A stretch of 64,000 nt of DNA from an uncultured cyanobacterium (GCA_903935205.1 CAIZQU010000003.1:80464-144463), one strand, 5' to 3'. Shown: positions 29,837 to 40,413, counted from the stretch's first letter. Made by a program: numbers and translations. Notes: generated by a model from the sequence alone, not told the origin.

Positions 29837-31306
29837 TCAGGCCACCAGGGCGGCGGCGGGTCGGTTGTCCATCACCCGGGCATCGCTCTCATAGGCGTGG
29901 GCCACCTGCAGCAGTTGTTCCTCCTGCAGGACGCCACCGATCAGCTGCAGCCCGATCGGCAGTCCCTGAGCATCGAAGCCGCAGGGCAGGCTCAGGGCCG
30001 GCAAGCCCGCCAGGTTGGCCGGGATCGTGAGCAGGTCCGCCAGGTACATCGCCAGGGGGTCGTCGCGATGGGCGCCGAAGCGGAAGGCGGTGGTCGGGGA
30101 GGTGGGGCTCAGCAGCACATCGACCGCCTCGAAGGCGCGCTCGAAATCGCGGCGGATCAGGGTGCGCACCTGCTGGGCCTTGCGGTAGTAGGCGTCCACA
30201 TAACCCGCCGAGAGTGCATAGGTGCCGATCAGGATGCGGCGCTGCACCTCCTCGCCGAAGCCCTCGGCCCGGCTGCGGGCGGTCATCGTCGCCAGGCTGT
30301 CGCCCCCCTCGGGAGCTGCGGCCCTGTAGCCGTACTTCACGCCGTCGTAACGGGCCAGGTTGGCCGACGCCTCGGAGGGGGCGATCACGTAGTAGGTGGC
30401 GATGCCGTCATCGAAGCGGGGGCAGCTCACCTCCACCAGCTCGCAACCGAGGGCCTCGAGCCGCTGGGCGGCCGCCAGCACCGATGCCTTGACGGCCGGA
30501 TCAAGACCCGGCTGGTCGAAGCACTCGCGAATCAAGCCGACCCGCAGCCCTTTCACCGGCCGACCCAGGGCGGCGCTGTAGTCGGGCACCGGCGCCTGCA
30601 GGCAGGTGCCATCACGGCGATCGGCCCCGGCGATCACCTGCAGAATCTCGGCCGCATCGGCGACGCTGGTGGTGAAGGGTCCCACCTGGTCGAGGGAGCT
30701 GGCGAAGGCCACCAGGCCCCAGCGGCTGACGCGGCCATAGGTGGGCTTGAGGCCAACCACCCCGCAGAAGCTGGCGGGCTGACGGATCGAGCCGCCGGTG
30801 TCGGAACCGAGGGCGGCCAGGCATTCGCCGGCCGCCACGGCGGCGGCGCTGCCGCCGGAGCTGCCACCCGGCACGCGCTCCGGATCCCAGGGGTTGCGGC
30901 TGGGGCCGAAGGCCGAGGTCTCGGTGGAGCTGCCCATGGCGAACTCATCGAGGTTGGTCTTGCCGACCAGCACCGCGCCGGCGTCCCAGAGGCGCTCGGT
31001 GACGGTGGATTCATAGGGGGGCACGAACTGCCCGAGCATGCGGCTGGAGCAGGTGGTGCGGATGCCCTTGGTGCAGAGGTTGTCCTTGATCGCCAGGGGG
31101 ATGCCCGCCAGGGGGGGCAGCTCCTGGCCGGCGGCGCGGGCCGCATCGATGCGATCGGCGCTGGCCAGGGCCCGCTCGCCGGTCACCTCCAGGAAGGCAT
31201 GAACGGTCGGATCGACCGCCGCGATCCGATCCAGGTGTGACTGCGTGAGTTCCCGGGCCGAAACCTCACCCTGGCGCAGTCGCGCCCGCCATTCGGCGAT
31301 CCCCAT
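29837..31306 (-). CDS. gatA: Aspartyl/glutamyl-tRNA(Asn/Gln) amidotransferase subunit A
   Basis: Amidase signature [52 protein letters not shown]. Confidence 0.96.
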   Translation of the reverse strand: MGIAEWRARLRQGEVSARELTQSHLDRIAAVDPTVHAFLEVTGERALASADRIDAARAAGQELPPLAGIPLAIKDNLCTKGIRTTCSSRMLGQFVPPYESTVTERLWDAGAVLVGKTNLDEFAMGSSTETSAFGPSRNPWDPERVPGGSSGGSAAAVAAGECLAALGSDTGGSIRQPASFCGVVGLKPTYGRVSRWGLVAFASSLDQVGPFTTSVADAAEILQVIAGADRRDGTCLQAPVPDYSAALGRPVKGLRVGLIRECFDQPGLDPAVKASVLAAAQRLEALGCELVEVSCPRFDDGIATYYVIAPSEASANLARYDGVKYGYRAAAPEGGDSLATMTARSRAEGFGEEVQRRILIGTYALSAGYVDAYYRKAQQVRTLIRRDFERAFEAVDVLLSPTSPTTAFRFGAHRDDPLAMYLADLLTIPANLAGLPALSLPCGFDAQGLPIGLQLIGGVLQEEQLLQVAHAYESDARVMDNRPAAALVA

Positions 31307-31347
31307 CCACCCGATCGATCGGCTGCGGCGACGCTATCAGCCGGGGT

Positions 31348-31596
31348 TCAGAGCGGGTCGGGGGCCTCGGTCAGGGGTTCGCCTCGATGGGTGCGCAGCA
31401 GGGAGTGATCCAGCGAGGCGGGGGATTCGGCCCGCAGATCGTCGAGGAAGGAGCCCAGGGCAGCCTCCAGGGTGCTGCGGCGCACGAAGGGTCCGAACCA
31501 GTAAACGGCATCGGGGGCACGGGTCTCGACCCTCGCCCACCAGGCCAGACCCAACCCATTGGCAACGCTGCGCACGGGCCAGAGGAAGGGGTTCAT
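31348..31596 (-). CDS. DUF1816 domain-containing protein
   Basis: ARVETRAPDAVYWFGPFVRRSTLEAALGSFLDDLRAESPASLDHSLLRTHRGEPLTE. Confidence 0.8.
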   Translation of the reverse strand: MNPFLWPVRSVANGLGLAWWARVETRAPDAVYWFGPFVRRSTLEAALGSFLDDLRAESPASLDHSLLRTHRGEPLTEAPDPL

Positions 31597-31882
31597 GGGC
31601 AGGGGTTGGGGATCGACCCATTGTGACCCCTGCCACCACGCAGGGACGGGCGAAGGGTCTGGAGGGGCCTCGTCGGTGGGGGAACCCTGGCCCCCTCAAG
31701 CCCCCGCTCAGTGCCAGCGGCGATCCAGCATCGGTGGGCTGGCGGGTGGCAAGCCCACGGCGGGTTGGTGATCCGGCGTTGATGGGTCGCGGGAGGGGCG
31801 CTGAAGAGAGCCCCTCAGGAGCAGCCTGGGGGGACGGCCAGGGGCGGGTGCGCGGCCTGTTCAGGCCTGCGCATCAAGCCCA

Positions 31883-34090
31883 TCAGAGGCGAACATCCCC
31901 GCTGAACGAGGCGGCCTCGTAACCCTTGCCGCCTGTGGACCAGGGGTCAGCCAGGGGTGGCGCCACCAGCGGAGCCGGCGGCTCCTCTGGCCCGGGCTGG
32001 GCATCGGCCACGGAAGCGGGGGCGGGGGCGGGTTCCGGTGGCGATCCGGCTGGGGAGCCAGGCTCCTGATCGGCTGGAACCGCAGCCTGCTGCTGGGCCT
32101 GGGGCAGGGACCCAGGGCTGGGTTCGGGTGTCGGCAGGGGGAGCGATCCGGAGGTGCTCTCGAGGGCGGCTGCGGAGGCCAGCGGCTCGGCGGGCTGGGG
32201 CTGGTGGGGGTGCGGCGCTCCGGATGGCGGCAGCTCGGCTTGCGGCCCGTCGGGGTGCTGGGCATGGCGCCCAGCCGGCGGCGCTGCGGCGGCCTGGTTC
32301 AAGGATGGGATCTCCCCGGGCTCCGGTGCCGTTTCGAGCACGGGCTCACCGTCGGGCTGGGGCGAGACGGCCGGGGGTTGGAGCTGGTCATCGGCCTGCG
32401 GTCCCGCCAGGGCGGCAGCATCGGCCTGGAGCGACGGTTCTGGACTGGGCTCGGGACTGGGCTCGGGCTCGGCCTGATCCTGGGGTTGGGGTTCGGGCTC
32501 TGCCTGAGCGTGGGGTTGAGGTTCGGGCTCGTCCAAGCCAGCGCCTTGCGCCAGGGCCTGGTCATCGAACGCCTCCTCGAAGTCCTCCTCGAATTCCTCG
32601 TTGGCCGCCGCATCGGCGATCGGCCTGGCCGGGGGCACCGCGCCCGCAGGCTCCTGTGCCCACTCCACCACCACCCCTGTACCGGAGGGGGGGGCACCAT
32701 CCTGCGGATCCGCCAGGGGGCGGAGCGGTGGGGAGGGGAGGGCGGGGCGCACCAGACGCGGCGCCGGAGCCGAGCCGCTCAGACCCCGCATCCAGCTGCG
32801 GCGCGCCACCTCATAGAGCAGCAGGGCGGTGGCCACCGAGGCATTGAGGCTGGGGGTGGTGCCCCGCAGGGGAATGCGCACCAGCTGGTCGCAGTGGCGA
32901 CGGGTGAGCAGGGAGAGCCCCTCCCCTTCGGAACCGGTGACCAGGACCAGGGGACCCTCCAGATCGGCCTCCTCCAGGCTGACGGTGCCCTCGGCCGCCA
33001 GGCCGATCACCCGGTAGCCCTCCTGCTTGAGGGTGTCGAGGGAGCGGTTGAGGTTGACGACGCGGGCGATCGGCAGATGCTCCAAGGCTCCGGCGGCCAC
33101 CTTGGCCACGGTGCCGGTCAGGCCGGCGTTGCGGCGCTGGGGCAGCACCAGACCGTGGGCGCCGAGGGCCTCGGCGGAGCGCACGATCGCCCCGAGGTTC
33201 TGGGGATCGGTGAGACCATCCACCGCCAGCAGCAACGGCGCTTCACCGATGCCGCGACAGCCCTCGAGCAGCCCATCGAGGTCGAGGGTCTCGGCCGCCG
33301 CCGGTTGCAGCACGATCCCCTGGTGCACCGCGCCGCCGCTGATCTGTCCCAGCCGGGCCCAGGTCACCTCTTCCACCAGGGCGCCGGAGCCCTTGGCCTC
33401 CCGCAGCAGCTGCAGGAAGCGCGGGCTGAATCGCATCTCCGGCGTGCACCAGATGCGATGGACCGGCCGGCCGCTCTCCAGGGCCGCCTGGGCGGCGTGG
33501 CGCCCCCAGATCAGATCGGAGGGGGCGGCGGCGGCAAAGTTTTCTCCCTCGGCAGGCCGCTCAGCCGACGGGGCGGCGAAGGAGGGCAGGGGGGCCGGGG
33601 CGCCACGGCCCGGGGCGATCGGGCGGCCGGAGCGGGCGGGGCCGAAGCGGTCCGGACCGCGGCGGGAGGGGAAGGGCATCCGCCCTTCGGGTCGGGCCGG
33701 GGCCGGCCGCCGCTCGCGCCAGCCGGTGCCACCGGGCTTGCCGGAACGGGGCTGATACGGAGCGCGGTCGCTGGAGCGGTAGCCCTCGGCGCGGCGCACG
33801 CCCTCGCCAGAACGGCCGGCATCGGAGCGGCCAGCGTCACCCCGCGGCTCCCCATCGGCCGGGGCGCGACGGCTGAAGCCCTCATAGGGGCCGCGGCCCC
33901 GGGCGTCGCCATCACGGCGATCGCGCTCCGGCCGGGGTCCATCGAAACGGGCGGGGCGGTTACCGGGGCGACTGAAGGGTCGGTTGGGGGGGGCGCTGCC
34001 GGGCCCACGGGAGGGGCCGCGGCCGGCAGGACCATCGATGCGGCGGGCGGGACGGCCGGCGGGACGGCGCCGATCGGGGGACTGGCTCAT
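31883..34090 (-). CDS. rlmB: 23S rRNA 2'-O-methyltransferase (TrmH/RlmB, SpoU family) with long N- and C-terminal low-complexity extensions
   Basis: SpoU core IWGRHAAQAALESGRPVHRIWCTPE..LLAVDGLTDPQNLGAIVRSAEALGAHGLVLP..LVTGSEGEGLSLLTRRHCDQLVRIPLRGTTPSLNASVATALLLYE. Confidence 0.9.
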   Translation of the reverse strand: MSQSPDRRRPAGRPARRIDGPAGRGPSRGPGSAPPNRPFSRPGNRPARFDGPRPERDRRDGDARGRGPYEGFSRRAPADGEPRGDAGRSDAGRSGEGVRRAEGYRSSDRAPYQPRSGKPGGTGWRERRPAPARPEGRMPFPSRRGPDRFGPARSGRPIAPGRGAPAPLPSFAAPSAERPAEGENFAAAAPSDLIWGRHAAQAALESGRPVHRIWCTPEMRFSPRFLQLLREAKGSGALVEEVTWARLGQISGGAVHQGIVLQPAAAETLDLDGLLEGCRGIGEAPLLLAVDGLTDPQNLGAIVRSAEALGAHGLVLPQRRNAGLTGTVAKVAAGALEHLPIARVVNLNRSLDTLKQEGYRVIGLAAEGTVSLEEADLEGPLVLVTGSEGEGLSLLTRRHCDQLVRIPLRGTTPSLNASVATALLLYEVARRSWMRGLSGSAPAPRLVRPALPSPPLRPLADPQDGAPPSGTGVVVEWAQEPAGAVPPARPIADAAANEEFEEDFEEAFDDQALAQGAGLDEPEPQPHAQAEPEPQPQDQAEPEPSPEPSPEPSLQADAAALAGPQADDQLQPPAVSPQPDGEPVLETAPEPGEIPSLNQAAAAPPAGRHAQHPDGPQAELPPSGAPHPHQPQPAEPLASAAALESTSGSLPLPTPEPSPGSLPQAQQQAAVPADQEPGSPAGSPPEPAPAPASVADAQPGPEEPPAPLVAPPLADPWSTGGKGYEAASFSGDVRL

Positions 34091-34551
34091 GGGGAGGCGT
34101 GCGAGGGGGCAGGTGGATCGGTCTTCTCAAGATGGTCCAGCAGCTCGGCCAGCCGCCTGGGGTTCCGCAGAAAGAGCCATCCCAGCATCGTCTCAAATCC
34201 CGTGGCCTGCCCATAGGTGGCGGGATCGGTACGGCGCGGGCCCCGCCCGGCGCGGTTGCGACCGCGGCGGACGAGATCCCGCTCGACCCCGTTGAGAAGG
34301 GGCTCAAGCCGTTGCAAAGCCAGCTCCTGGGCGGTGGCCGCGACGGCCGCGACGACGGCCCGATGCAGGCTGGCGGCGGGGGCTGGCTGGTGGCAGTGGC
34401 GCAACCGCTGGTGCAGCTCCCAGACCGCATCGCCCAACCAGGCCAACTGGAGGGGCCCCAACTCCTGCTCCGGGGGGGAGGGGGCGAGATCGCGCAGCCA
34501 GGCGGTGGAGAAGGGTTGCGAAGCCGGTTCAGGCGGCTTCGAGCTGGCCAA
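34087..34551 (-). CDS. mrnC: Mini-ribonuclease 3-like protein
   Basis: LGPLQLAWLGDAVWELHQRLRH..VERDLVRRGRNRAG..ATGFETMLGWLFLRNPRRLAELL; TTG start inferred. Confidence 0.82.
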   Translation of the reverse strand: MASSKPPEPASQPFSTAWLRDLAPSPPEQELGPLQLAWLGDAVWELHQRLRHCHQPAPAASLHRAVVAAVAATAQELALQRLEPLLNGVERDLVRRGRNRAGRGPRRTDPATYGQATGFETMLGWLFLRNPRRLAELLDHLEKTDPPAPSHASP

Positions 34552-34876
34552 TGGCGGTATCGAGATCGGGCTGGAGATGGAGGAAGCTCTCGAGGCGAAC
34601 CAACTTGACGGTCTGAACGACGCGGGCATTGCCCACGACCAGGAAGCGGCGGCCGTTGGTCTGGAAATCCTTGGCCAGCTGCACCAGGGCCCCGAGGCCT
34701 GAGGAATCGAGGAAGTCGATCCTGGTCAGATCCACCACCACCGCTTGATCGGTTCCAGCACTGCAGTGCTCGGCGATGAACGCGCCGAACTGCTTATCGG
34801 AGTAGGCGTCAAGCTGGCCGGTGAAGCGGAACAGCAGACAGCTCTCCAGGCGTTCGCAGCCACCGAGCAGGGACAC
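34529..34876 (-). CDS. STAS domain anti-sigma factor antagonist
   Basis: CLLFRFTGQLDAYSDKQFGAFI..VVVDLTRIDFLDSSGLGALVQLAKDFQ. Confidence 0.85.
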   Translation of the reverse strand: MSLLGGCERLESCLLFRFTGQLDAYSDKQFGAFIAEHCSAGTDQAVVVDLTRIDFLDSSGLGALVQLAKDFQTNGRRFLVVGNARVVQTVKLVRLESFLHLQPDLDTAIGQLEAA

Positions 34877-34996
34877 CGTGAGTCGTTGCAGATCGACGAT
34901 CGTTCCAGGCCTCGCGCAACCATCGCCGGCAGTGTAGGGAGGGTGGCGGCAATTGCATCAACAGCAACGAAACGTCGGCAAAGCCACGGCGCCGGC

Positions 34997-36196
34997 TCAG
35001 CGACGCTGGGCCATCAGGGACACGAAGCGACCGAAGTGGTGGTCGGCGTCATGGGGACCGGGGCTGGCTTCCGGGTGGTATTGCACACCAAAAACCGGCT
35101 GCTGGCGCAGGGAGAGCGCGGCGACGGTGCCGTCGGTGAGGTTGTGATGGGTGATGGCCACCCGATCGGTGGGAAGGGAGGCCGGATCCAGGGCAAAGCC
35201 GTGGTTCTGGGAGGTGATCTCCACCGAACCCGGCGCACCGCAGGGGTGGTTGAGGCCGCGGTGGCCATAACCGAGCTTGAAGCTGCGGCCCCCCAGTGCC
35301 AGGCCGAGGATCTGATGGCCCAGGCAGATGCCGAACACCGGCAGATCGGGCTGCTCCAGCAGCCCCCTGGCCAGGGCGATGCCGCCATGCACCGCCGCCG
35401 GATCACCGGGGCCATTGGATAGAAACACCCCTTCAGGCCGCTCCGCCAGCACCTCGGCGAGACTGGCGTCAGCGGGCAGCACCGTGACGGCGCAGCCGTG
35501 GGCCACGAGCCGCTCGAGGATGGCGCGCTTGATGCCGAAGTCGATCGCCACCACCCGGTAGGGCTGCTCGGGCCTGGATTGCAGACGGGTGTCGAAATCG
35601 GCCCGGCAGGCCTCGGTCCAGCGGTACGGCCCGGCCGTGCTGACCGTGGCGGCCAGATTCAGGCCGTCCATCGACGGGGCGCTGCGCACCCGCTCGAGCA
35701 GCTCCGCAGGGGACGAACCATCGCTGCTGATGGCGCCGTTGATGGCACCCCCTTCCCGCAGACGACGCACCAGAGCGCGGGTGTCGACCCCGCGGATGCC
35801 CACCACCCCATGGCGTCGCAACCAGCTCTCCAGATCGCCCTGGCTGCGCCAGTTGCTGGCCACGGGAGCCAGCTGGCGGGCGATGACGCCACGCACATGG
35901 GGCCGGTCGGCCTCGAGGTCCTGATCGTTGACGCCGGTGTTGCCCAGCTCCGGGTAGGTGAATGTCACCAGCTGGCCGGCGTAGCTGGGATCGGTCATCA
36001 CCTCCTGATAGCCGGTCATGCCGGTGTTGAAGACCACCTCGCCGATCGCCGTTCCCTCGGCCCCGAAGGCCAGACCCCGGAGGACCGTGCCATCGGCGAG
36101 CACCAGCACCGCTCCTCGGGGCCCGGCGACCGGACCATCGGCGGCGGGTTGGGGTCGTGGTGCGCCGTCGGCGACCGGAGCGCTGCTCGTGGACAT
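34997..36196 (-). CDS. carA: Carbamoyl phosphate synthase small subunit
   Basis: [48 protein letters not shown]. Confidence 0.96.
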   Translation of the reverse strand: MSTSSAPVADGAPRPQPAADGPVAGPRGAVLVLADGTVLRGLAFGAEGTAIGEVVFNTGMTGYQEVMTDPSYAGQLVTFTYPELGNTGVNDQDLEADRPHVRGVIARQLAPVASNWRSQGDLESWLRRHGVVGIRGVDTRALVRRLREGGAINGAISSDGSSPAELLERVRSAPSMDGLNLAATVSTAGPYRWTEACRADFDTRLQSRPEQPYRVVAIDFGIKRAILERLVAHGCAVTVLPADASLAEVLAERPEGVFLSNGPGDPAAVHGGIALARGLLEQPDLPVFGICLGHQILGLALGGRSFKLGYGHRGLNHPCGAPGSVEITSQNHGFALDPASLPTDRVAITHHNLTDGTVAALSLRQQPVFGVQYHPEASPGPHDADHHFGRFVSLMAQRR

Positions 36197-36275
36197 GGGG
36201 GCGGGGGCCTGTCGGGAGGGGTGCCGGGGACCGGTCGGGACGGGCGGGGGCCGCTGGGCCCTGCCGCCGCTGGGA

Positions 36276-37319
36276 TCATCCTCCCGCGCCGGGCTGCAGG
36301 GCATCGCGCAGCCGCTGCAGGTGCTGCCAGGGTCGGCCGGCGGCCAGGGCAGCAAGGGCGGGTTCCAGCCCCGCCGCCGGGCTGCCCACCAATCCGGCCG
36401 CCCAGAGCACCAGGGCGGTGTTGAGGGCCACCACCTCCCGCTGGGCACGGCTGCCGCCGCCCTGCAGCACCGCTTCCAGGATGGCCCGGTTGGCGGCCAG
36501 GTCGCCGCCGATCAGGGCGTCGAGGGGGGCGGATTCCAGCCCCAGGGCGCCGGGGTCGATGGTGTCGCAGCGCACCGCACCCCCCTCCACCAGACGCAGG
36601 GTGCTGGGGCCGCTGAGGGTGGCCTCATCCAGGCCGCCATGGCCATGGACCACCACGGCGCGGCCCTGACCCAGCAGACTGAGGGCCTGGGCCATCGGAT
36701 CGAGCTGATCGGGGGCGGCCACTCCGAGAACCTGGGCCTCGGGGCGCAGGGGATTGACCAGGGGACCGAGCTGGTTGAAGACGGTGCGCACCCCCAGGCT
36801 GCGGCGCAGCGGAGCGAGGCCCACCAGGGCCGGATGCCAGCCCGGGGCAAACAGAAAGGTGACCCCGGCCGCCTCGATCGCCCCGACCACCCGCTCCGGC
36901 GGCGCCTTCAGGTCGATGCCCAGGGCTTCGAGCACATCGGCGGACCCCACCCGGCCGCTGGCGCTGCGGTTGCCGTGCTTGGCCACCAGGGCGCCGCAGG
37001 CGGCGGCGGTGAAGGCCACGGCGGTGGAGATGTTGAAGCTGTCAACGCCGGAGCCACCGGTGCCGCAGGTATCGACCAGCGGCTGGTCCGGCCGACCCGG
37101 CGGCAGGGGCACCGCCTGGCGGAGCACGGCGGCCATGGCGGCCAGCTCGGTGCCGACCACCCCCTTGGCCCGCAGGGCCGCCAGCAGGGCGCCGGTGAGC
37201 ACCGGTTCGAGGCCATCGCCGATCCAGGCCTCCATCAGGGCCGTGGCCTGATCGGGCTCGAGATCCCTGCCCTGGAGCAGCTGATCGAGCAGGCGGGGCC
37301 AGGCGACGGAAGCGGTCAT
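36276..37319 (-). CDS. trpD: Anthranilate phosphoribosyltransferase
   Basis: [53 protein letters not shown]. Confidence 0.96.
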   Translation of the reverse strand: MTASVAWPRLLDQLLQGRDLEPDQATALMEAWIGDGLEPVLTGALLAALRAKGVVGTELAAMAAVLRQAVPLPPGRPDQPLVDTCGTGGSGVDSFNISTAVAFTAAACGALVAKHGNRSASGRVGSADVLEALGIDLKAPPERVVGAIEAAGVTFLFAPGWHPALVGLAPLRRSLGVRTVFNQLGPLVNPLRPEAQVLGVAAPDQLDPMAQALSLLGQGRAVVVHGHGGLDEATLSGPSTLRLVEGGAVRCDTIDPGALGLESAPLDALIGGDLAANRAILEAVLQGGGSRAQREVVALNTALVLWAAGLVGSPAAGLEPALAALAAGRPWQHLQRLRDALQPGAGG

Positions 37320-37372
37320 CGACGGGGCGGCAGCGGGTCCGGAGGGGGGCGGCGGGGGCGGCGCCAGGGCAG

Positions 37373-37403
37373 AAAAAAGGCCCGGGTGCAGGCACGCCGG
37401 GCC
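37373..37403 (-). terminator. Rho-independent terminator-like hairpin about 55 bp upstream of trpD
   Basis: Minus strand: GGCCCGG CGTGCCTGCAC CCGGGCC TTTTTT. Confidence 0.75.
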
Positions 37404-37598
37404 GGGTGATGGGGACCGCCCCACTATCACCCGAACGGGGCGGATCTGACCATCCTCAGCACCCCGGCGCAGGCCGCAGCGGCGGACGACCAGCGGCCAG
37501 ACCCCTGTGGTGATAAGGGCGTTCCTCGGGGGGTCGGGGATCAGGGGAGGCTGACCGTGGCCTGAGCGCCGACCGCAGGGTCGGCGTCCGCTGCGGCC

Positions 37599-37904
37599 TC
37601 AGCCGGCCTCGTCGGCGGTATCGAAGCCCGATCCCACCGCTTCCCCCCCCACCGCCAGACCGGGGCGGTAACCGGCCGCCCAGAGGGAGCGGGTGCGGGC
37701 CCTCAGGCTGTTCCGGTCCAGCCCCCAGAGGCGCAGCACCCGCTCCAGGTCGTCGCGCAGATCGGCCGCACCGGGAAAGCCGTCGTAACGGCTCAACAGC
37801 CGCGCCGCATCCACCAGGTGGGCGTCAGCGGGGACCTGTGCCGCCAGCAGGGCATCGACCACCTGGCGGTCGATCGCATGGAGCGGATGGCTCTGCTCGT
37901 CCAT
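37599..37904 (-). CDS. DUF3288 family protein
   Basis: MDEQSHPLHAIDRQVVDALLAAQ..LLSRYDGFPGAADLRDDLERVLRLWGL. Confidence 0.8.
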   Translation of the reverse strand: MDEQSHPLHAIDRQVVDALLAAQVPADAHLVDAARLLSRYDGFPGAADLRDDLERVLRLWGLDRNSLRARTRSLWAAGYRPGLAVGGEAVGSGFDTADEAG

Positions 37905-37956
37905 GGATGGCGGCTCGGGCTGCGTAGGTTAGGCGCCGGAACGGCTGGAGCAGAGC

Positions 37957-39702
37957 ATGGGGGCCACGCGGCTGCAGCGCACGCTTGCCTACCTGCGGCC
38001 CCACCGCAGGGACGTCGCCATCGGCGCGGCGGCGCTGGTGGTGGTCAACCTGTTGGGGGTGAGCCTGCCGCTGCTGGTGCGGCGGGTGGTCGATGGGCTG
38101 CACAGCGGCTTTGCGGTCAACGACCTGCTGCGCGGTGCCGCCCTGATCATCACCCTGGCGACGGTGATGGGACTGGTGCGGCTCTGGTCGCGGATGCTGG
38201 TGTTCGGGGTGGGCCGCCAGGTGGAGGCGGACCTCAAGCAGCGGATCTTCGATCACCTGCTCCGCCAGGAGCCGGGATGGGTGCAGGAGACCGGCAGCGG
38301 CGAGGTGATCAGCCGGGCCACCAGCGATGTGGAGAACGTGCGGCGACTGCTCGGATTCGCCGTGCTCAGCCTCACCAACACCGCCCTGGCCTATGCCCTC
38401 ACCGTGCCGGCGATGCTGGCGATCGATCCCCTGCTGACCCTGGTGGCCCTGGGCCTCTATCCGCTGATGCTGCTGACGGTGCGTCTGTTCGGCGGCCGGA
38501 TGATGAAGCAGCAGCGACGCCAGCAGGAGGCCCTGGCCCGGCTCAGCGACCTGATTCAGGAGGATCTCTCCGGCGTCAGCGCCATCAAGATCTATGGCCA
38601 GGAGGCCATGGAGCAGGAGGCCTTCGCGGGCCGCAACCGCGACTACCGCGATGCGGCCCTGCAGCTCGGCCGCACCCGCAGCACCCTCTTCCCGCTGCTG
38701 GAGGGCATCGCCTCGATCAGCCTGCTGCTGCTGGCGGTCGGCAGCGGCCAGCTGGAGAGCGGTCGGCTGAGCATCGGCGACCTGGTGGCTCTGATCCTTT
38801 ATGTGGAACGGTTGGTCTTCCCCACCGCCCTGCTGGGCTTCACCCTCAACAGCTTCCAGACCGGCCAGGTGAGCCTGGACCGGATCGAGGCGCTGCTGCA
38901 GCGCACACCGCTGGTGCAATCCCCCCGCCACCCCCGCCCGGCTCCCCTGCCGGCCCTGGGTTCGGTGGAGGCCCGGGGGCTTTCGGTGCGCTATCCCGAT
39001 GCCCGCCAGCCGACCCTGGAGCAGCTGAGCTTCCGACTGGCCCCGGGAGAGCTGGTGGCGGTGGTGGGGCCGGTGGGCTGTGGCAAGACCACCCTGGCCC
39101 GGGCCCTCGGACGGCTGGTGGCCGTGGATCCGGGGCAGCTGTTCGTCGACGGTGTCGATGTGACCGAGCTCAGCCTTGACGATCTGCGCCGCCGGGTGGC
39201 GCTGGTGCCCCAGGAGGGGTATCTGTTCACCGCCTCCCTGGCTGACAACCTGCGCTACGGGGCACCGGACGCAACCCTGGAGCAGGTGGAACGGGCCAGC
39301 CGCCAGGCGCGACTGGAGCCGGATGTGCGCGGCTTCCCCGATGGCTACGCCACCCTGGTGGGCGAGCGGGGCATCACCCTCAGCGGCGGCCAGCGCCAGC
39401 GAACCGCCCTGGGTCGGGCTCTGCTGATCGACGCGCCGCTGCTGGTGCTCGACGATGCCCTCGCCAGCGTCGACAACCAGACGGCGGCGGCGATCCTGAC
39501 GGAGGTGCGCCAGCAGCGCAACCGCACGGTGCTGATGATCAGCCACCAGCTCTCGGCCGCCGCCGCCTGCGATCGGATCCTGGTGCTGGAGGGCGGGCGG
39601 CTGGTGCAGGAGGGCAGCCACCAGCAGCTGCTGGCCCAGCCCGGCACCTACCGCAGGCTGTGGGAACGGGAAGAGGCCGAGCGGCTGCAGACGGCGGCCT
39701 GA
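37957..39702 (+). CDS. ABC transporter, fused permease/ATP-binding (exporter type)
   Basis: ABC TM domain; Walker A GPVGCGKTT; signature LSGGQRQRTALGRALL; VLDDALASVD. Confidence 0.93.
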   Translation: MGATRLQRTLAYLRPHRRDVAIGAAALVVVNLLGVSLPLLVRRVVDGLHSGFAVNDLLRGAALIITLATVMGLVRLWSRMLVFGVGRQVEADLKQRIFDHLLRQEPGWVQETGSGEVISRATSDVENVRRLLGFAVLSLTNTALAYALTVPAMLAIDPLLTLVALGLYPLMLLTVRLFGGRMMKQQRRQQEALARLSDLIQEDLSGVSAIKIYGQEAMEQEAFAGRNRDYRDAALQLGRTRSTLFPLLEGIASISLLLLAVGSGQLESGRLSIGDLVALILYVERLVFPTALLGFTLNSFQTGQVSLDRIEALLQRTPLVQSPRHPRPAPLPALGSVEARGLSVRYPDARQPTLEQLSFRLAPGELVAVVGPVGCGKTTLARALGRLVAVDPGQLFVDGVDVTELSLDDLRRRVALVPQEGYLFTASLADNLRYGAPDATLEQVERASRQARLEPDVRGFPDGYATLVGERGITLSGGQRQRTALGRALLIDAPLLVLDDALASVDNQTAAAILTEVRQQRNRTVLMISHQLSAAAACDRILVLEGGRLVQEGSHQQLLAQPGTYRRLWEREEAERLQTAA

Positions 39703-39731
39703 CCCTGCAGGTCCCGGCACGGCGAGGCTCA

Positions 39732-39996
39732 GGACCCTGTTGCGCGTTGCCGTATCGGCCCCCAGCCCATGGGGTGATTCCGCCCTTGGGCAAACCAGGA
39801 CCTCACATGGGTCTCATCCGCATCGCGATCGTGGCGCCGTGCCAATGGGCAGAATGAAGGTGCCGCAACAGATCTCGAGATGCAGCTGCCGAGGTGTTGT
39901 TGATGCCCGGCGTCTCAGGATGAGGCTGCCATAGGCGCCCGATCGGGTCTGTCTCCGTGCAGGACCCGATCGGGCGACCCATGCGCAACAGGCTCC
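39732..39996. repeat. Dispersed TIR repeat, copy C (about 265 bp)
   Basis: Ends GGACCCTGTTGCGCG .. TGCGCAACAGGCTCC; internal blocks shared with A, B, D. Confidence 0.85.
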
Positions 39997-40146
39997 TGGC
40001 GAGCGCCCCGGAGCCAGACGCCGGCCCTGGATCGGCAGCCCCGCAGGCGGCCGGCCTCAACTGTTGTTGCCTGACACCGCCGCCGGGGCCTGTCCTCGCT
40101 TCACTGGAGCCAACGCCATTCCTCACCTCTGGGGTCCGCCGCTTCC

Positions 40147-40413
40147 ATGACCACCACATCGCCCCTCCACGGCCAGCCCTACAGCATCCGCTGCACCCTC
40201 ACCTTCGGGGACATCTACCCCCAGATTCTCATCTGGATGGCCGTGATCTTCGTCAGCCTGGCCGCGGGCCTGGCCCTGATGGGCACGAGCAAACCGATCT
40301 TCGCCCTGGTGGGGGTGGGCCTGATCCTGGTGCTGTCGCTGCCGTTCCTGCTGTTCGCCTTCATCACCACCCTGCTCAATCACATCGCCGTCGTTCCAGA
40401 GCAGGCCCCCTGA
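40147..40413 (+). CDS. Conserved cyanobacterial membrane protein, hypothetical
   Basis: Two TM helices; MTTTSPLHGQPYSIRCTLTFGDIYPQILIWMAVIFVSLAAGLAL. Confidence 0.7.
   Translation: MTTTSPLHGQPYSIRCTLTFGDIYPQILIWMAVIFVSLAAGLALMGTSKPIFALVGVGLILVLSLPFLLFAFITTLLNHIAVVPEQAP

Noticed and set aside
32204-34216. 670-aa plus-strand ORF opposite rlmB
   Set aside because: Antisense to a gene with a clear SpoU domain; Gly/Ala/Arg-rich shadow translation
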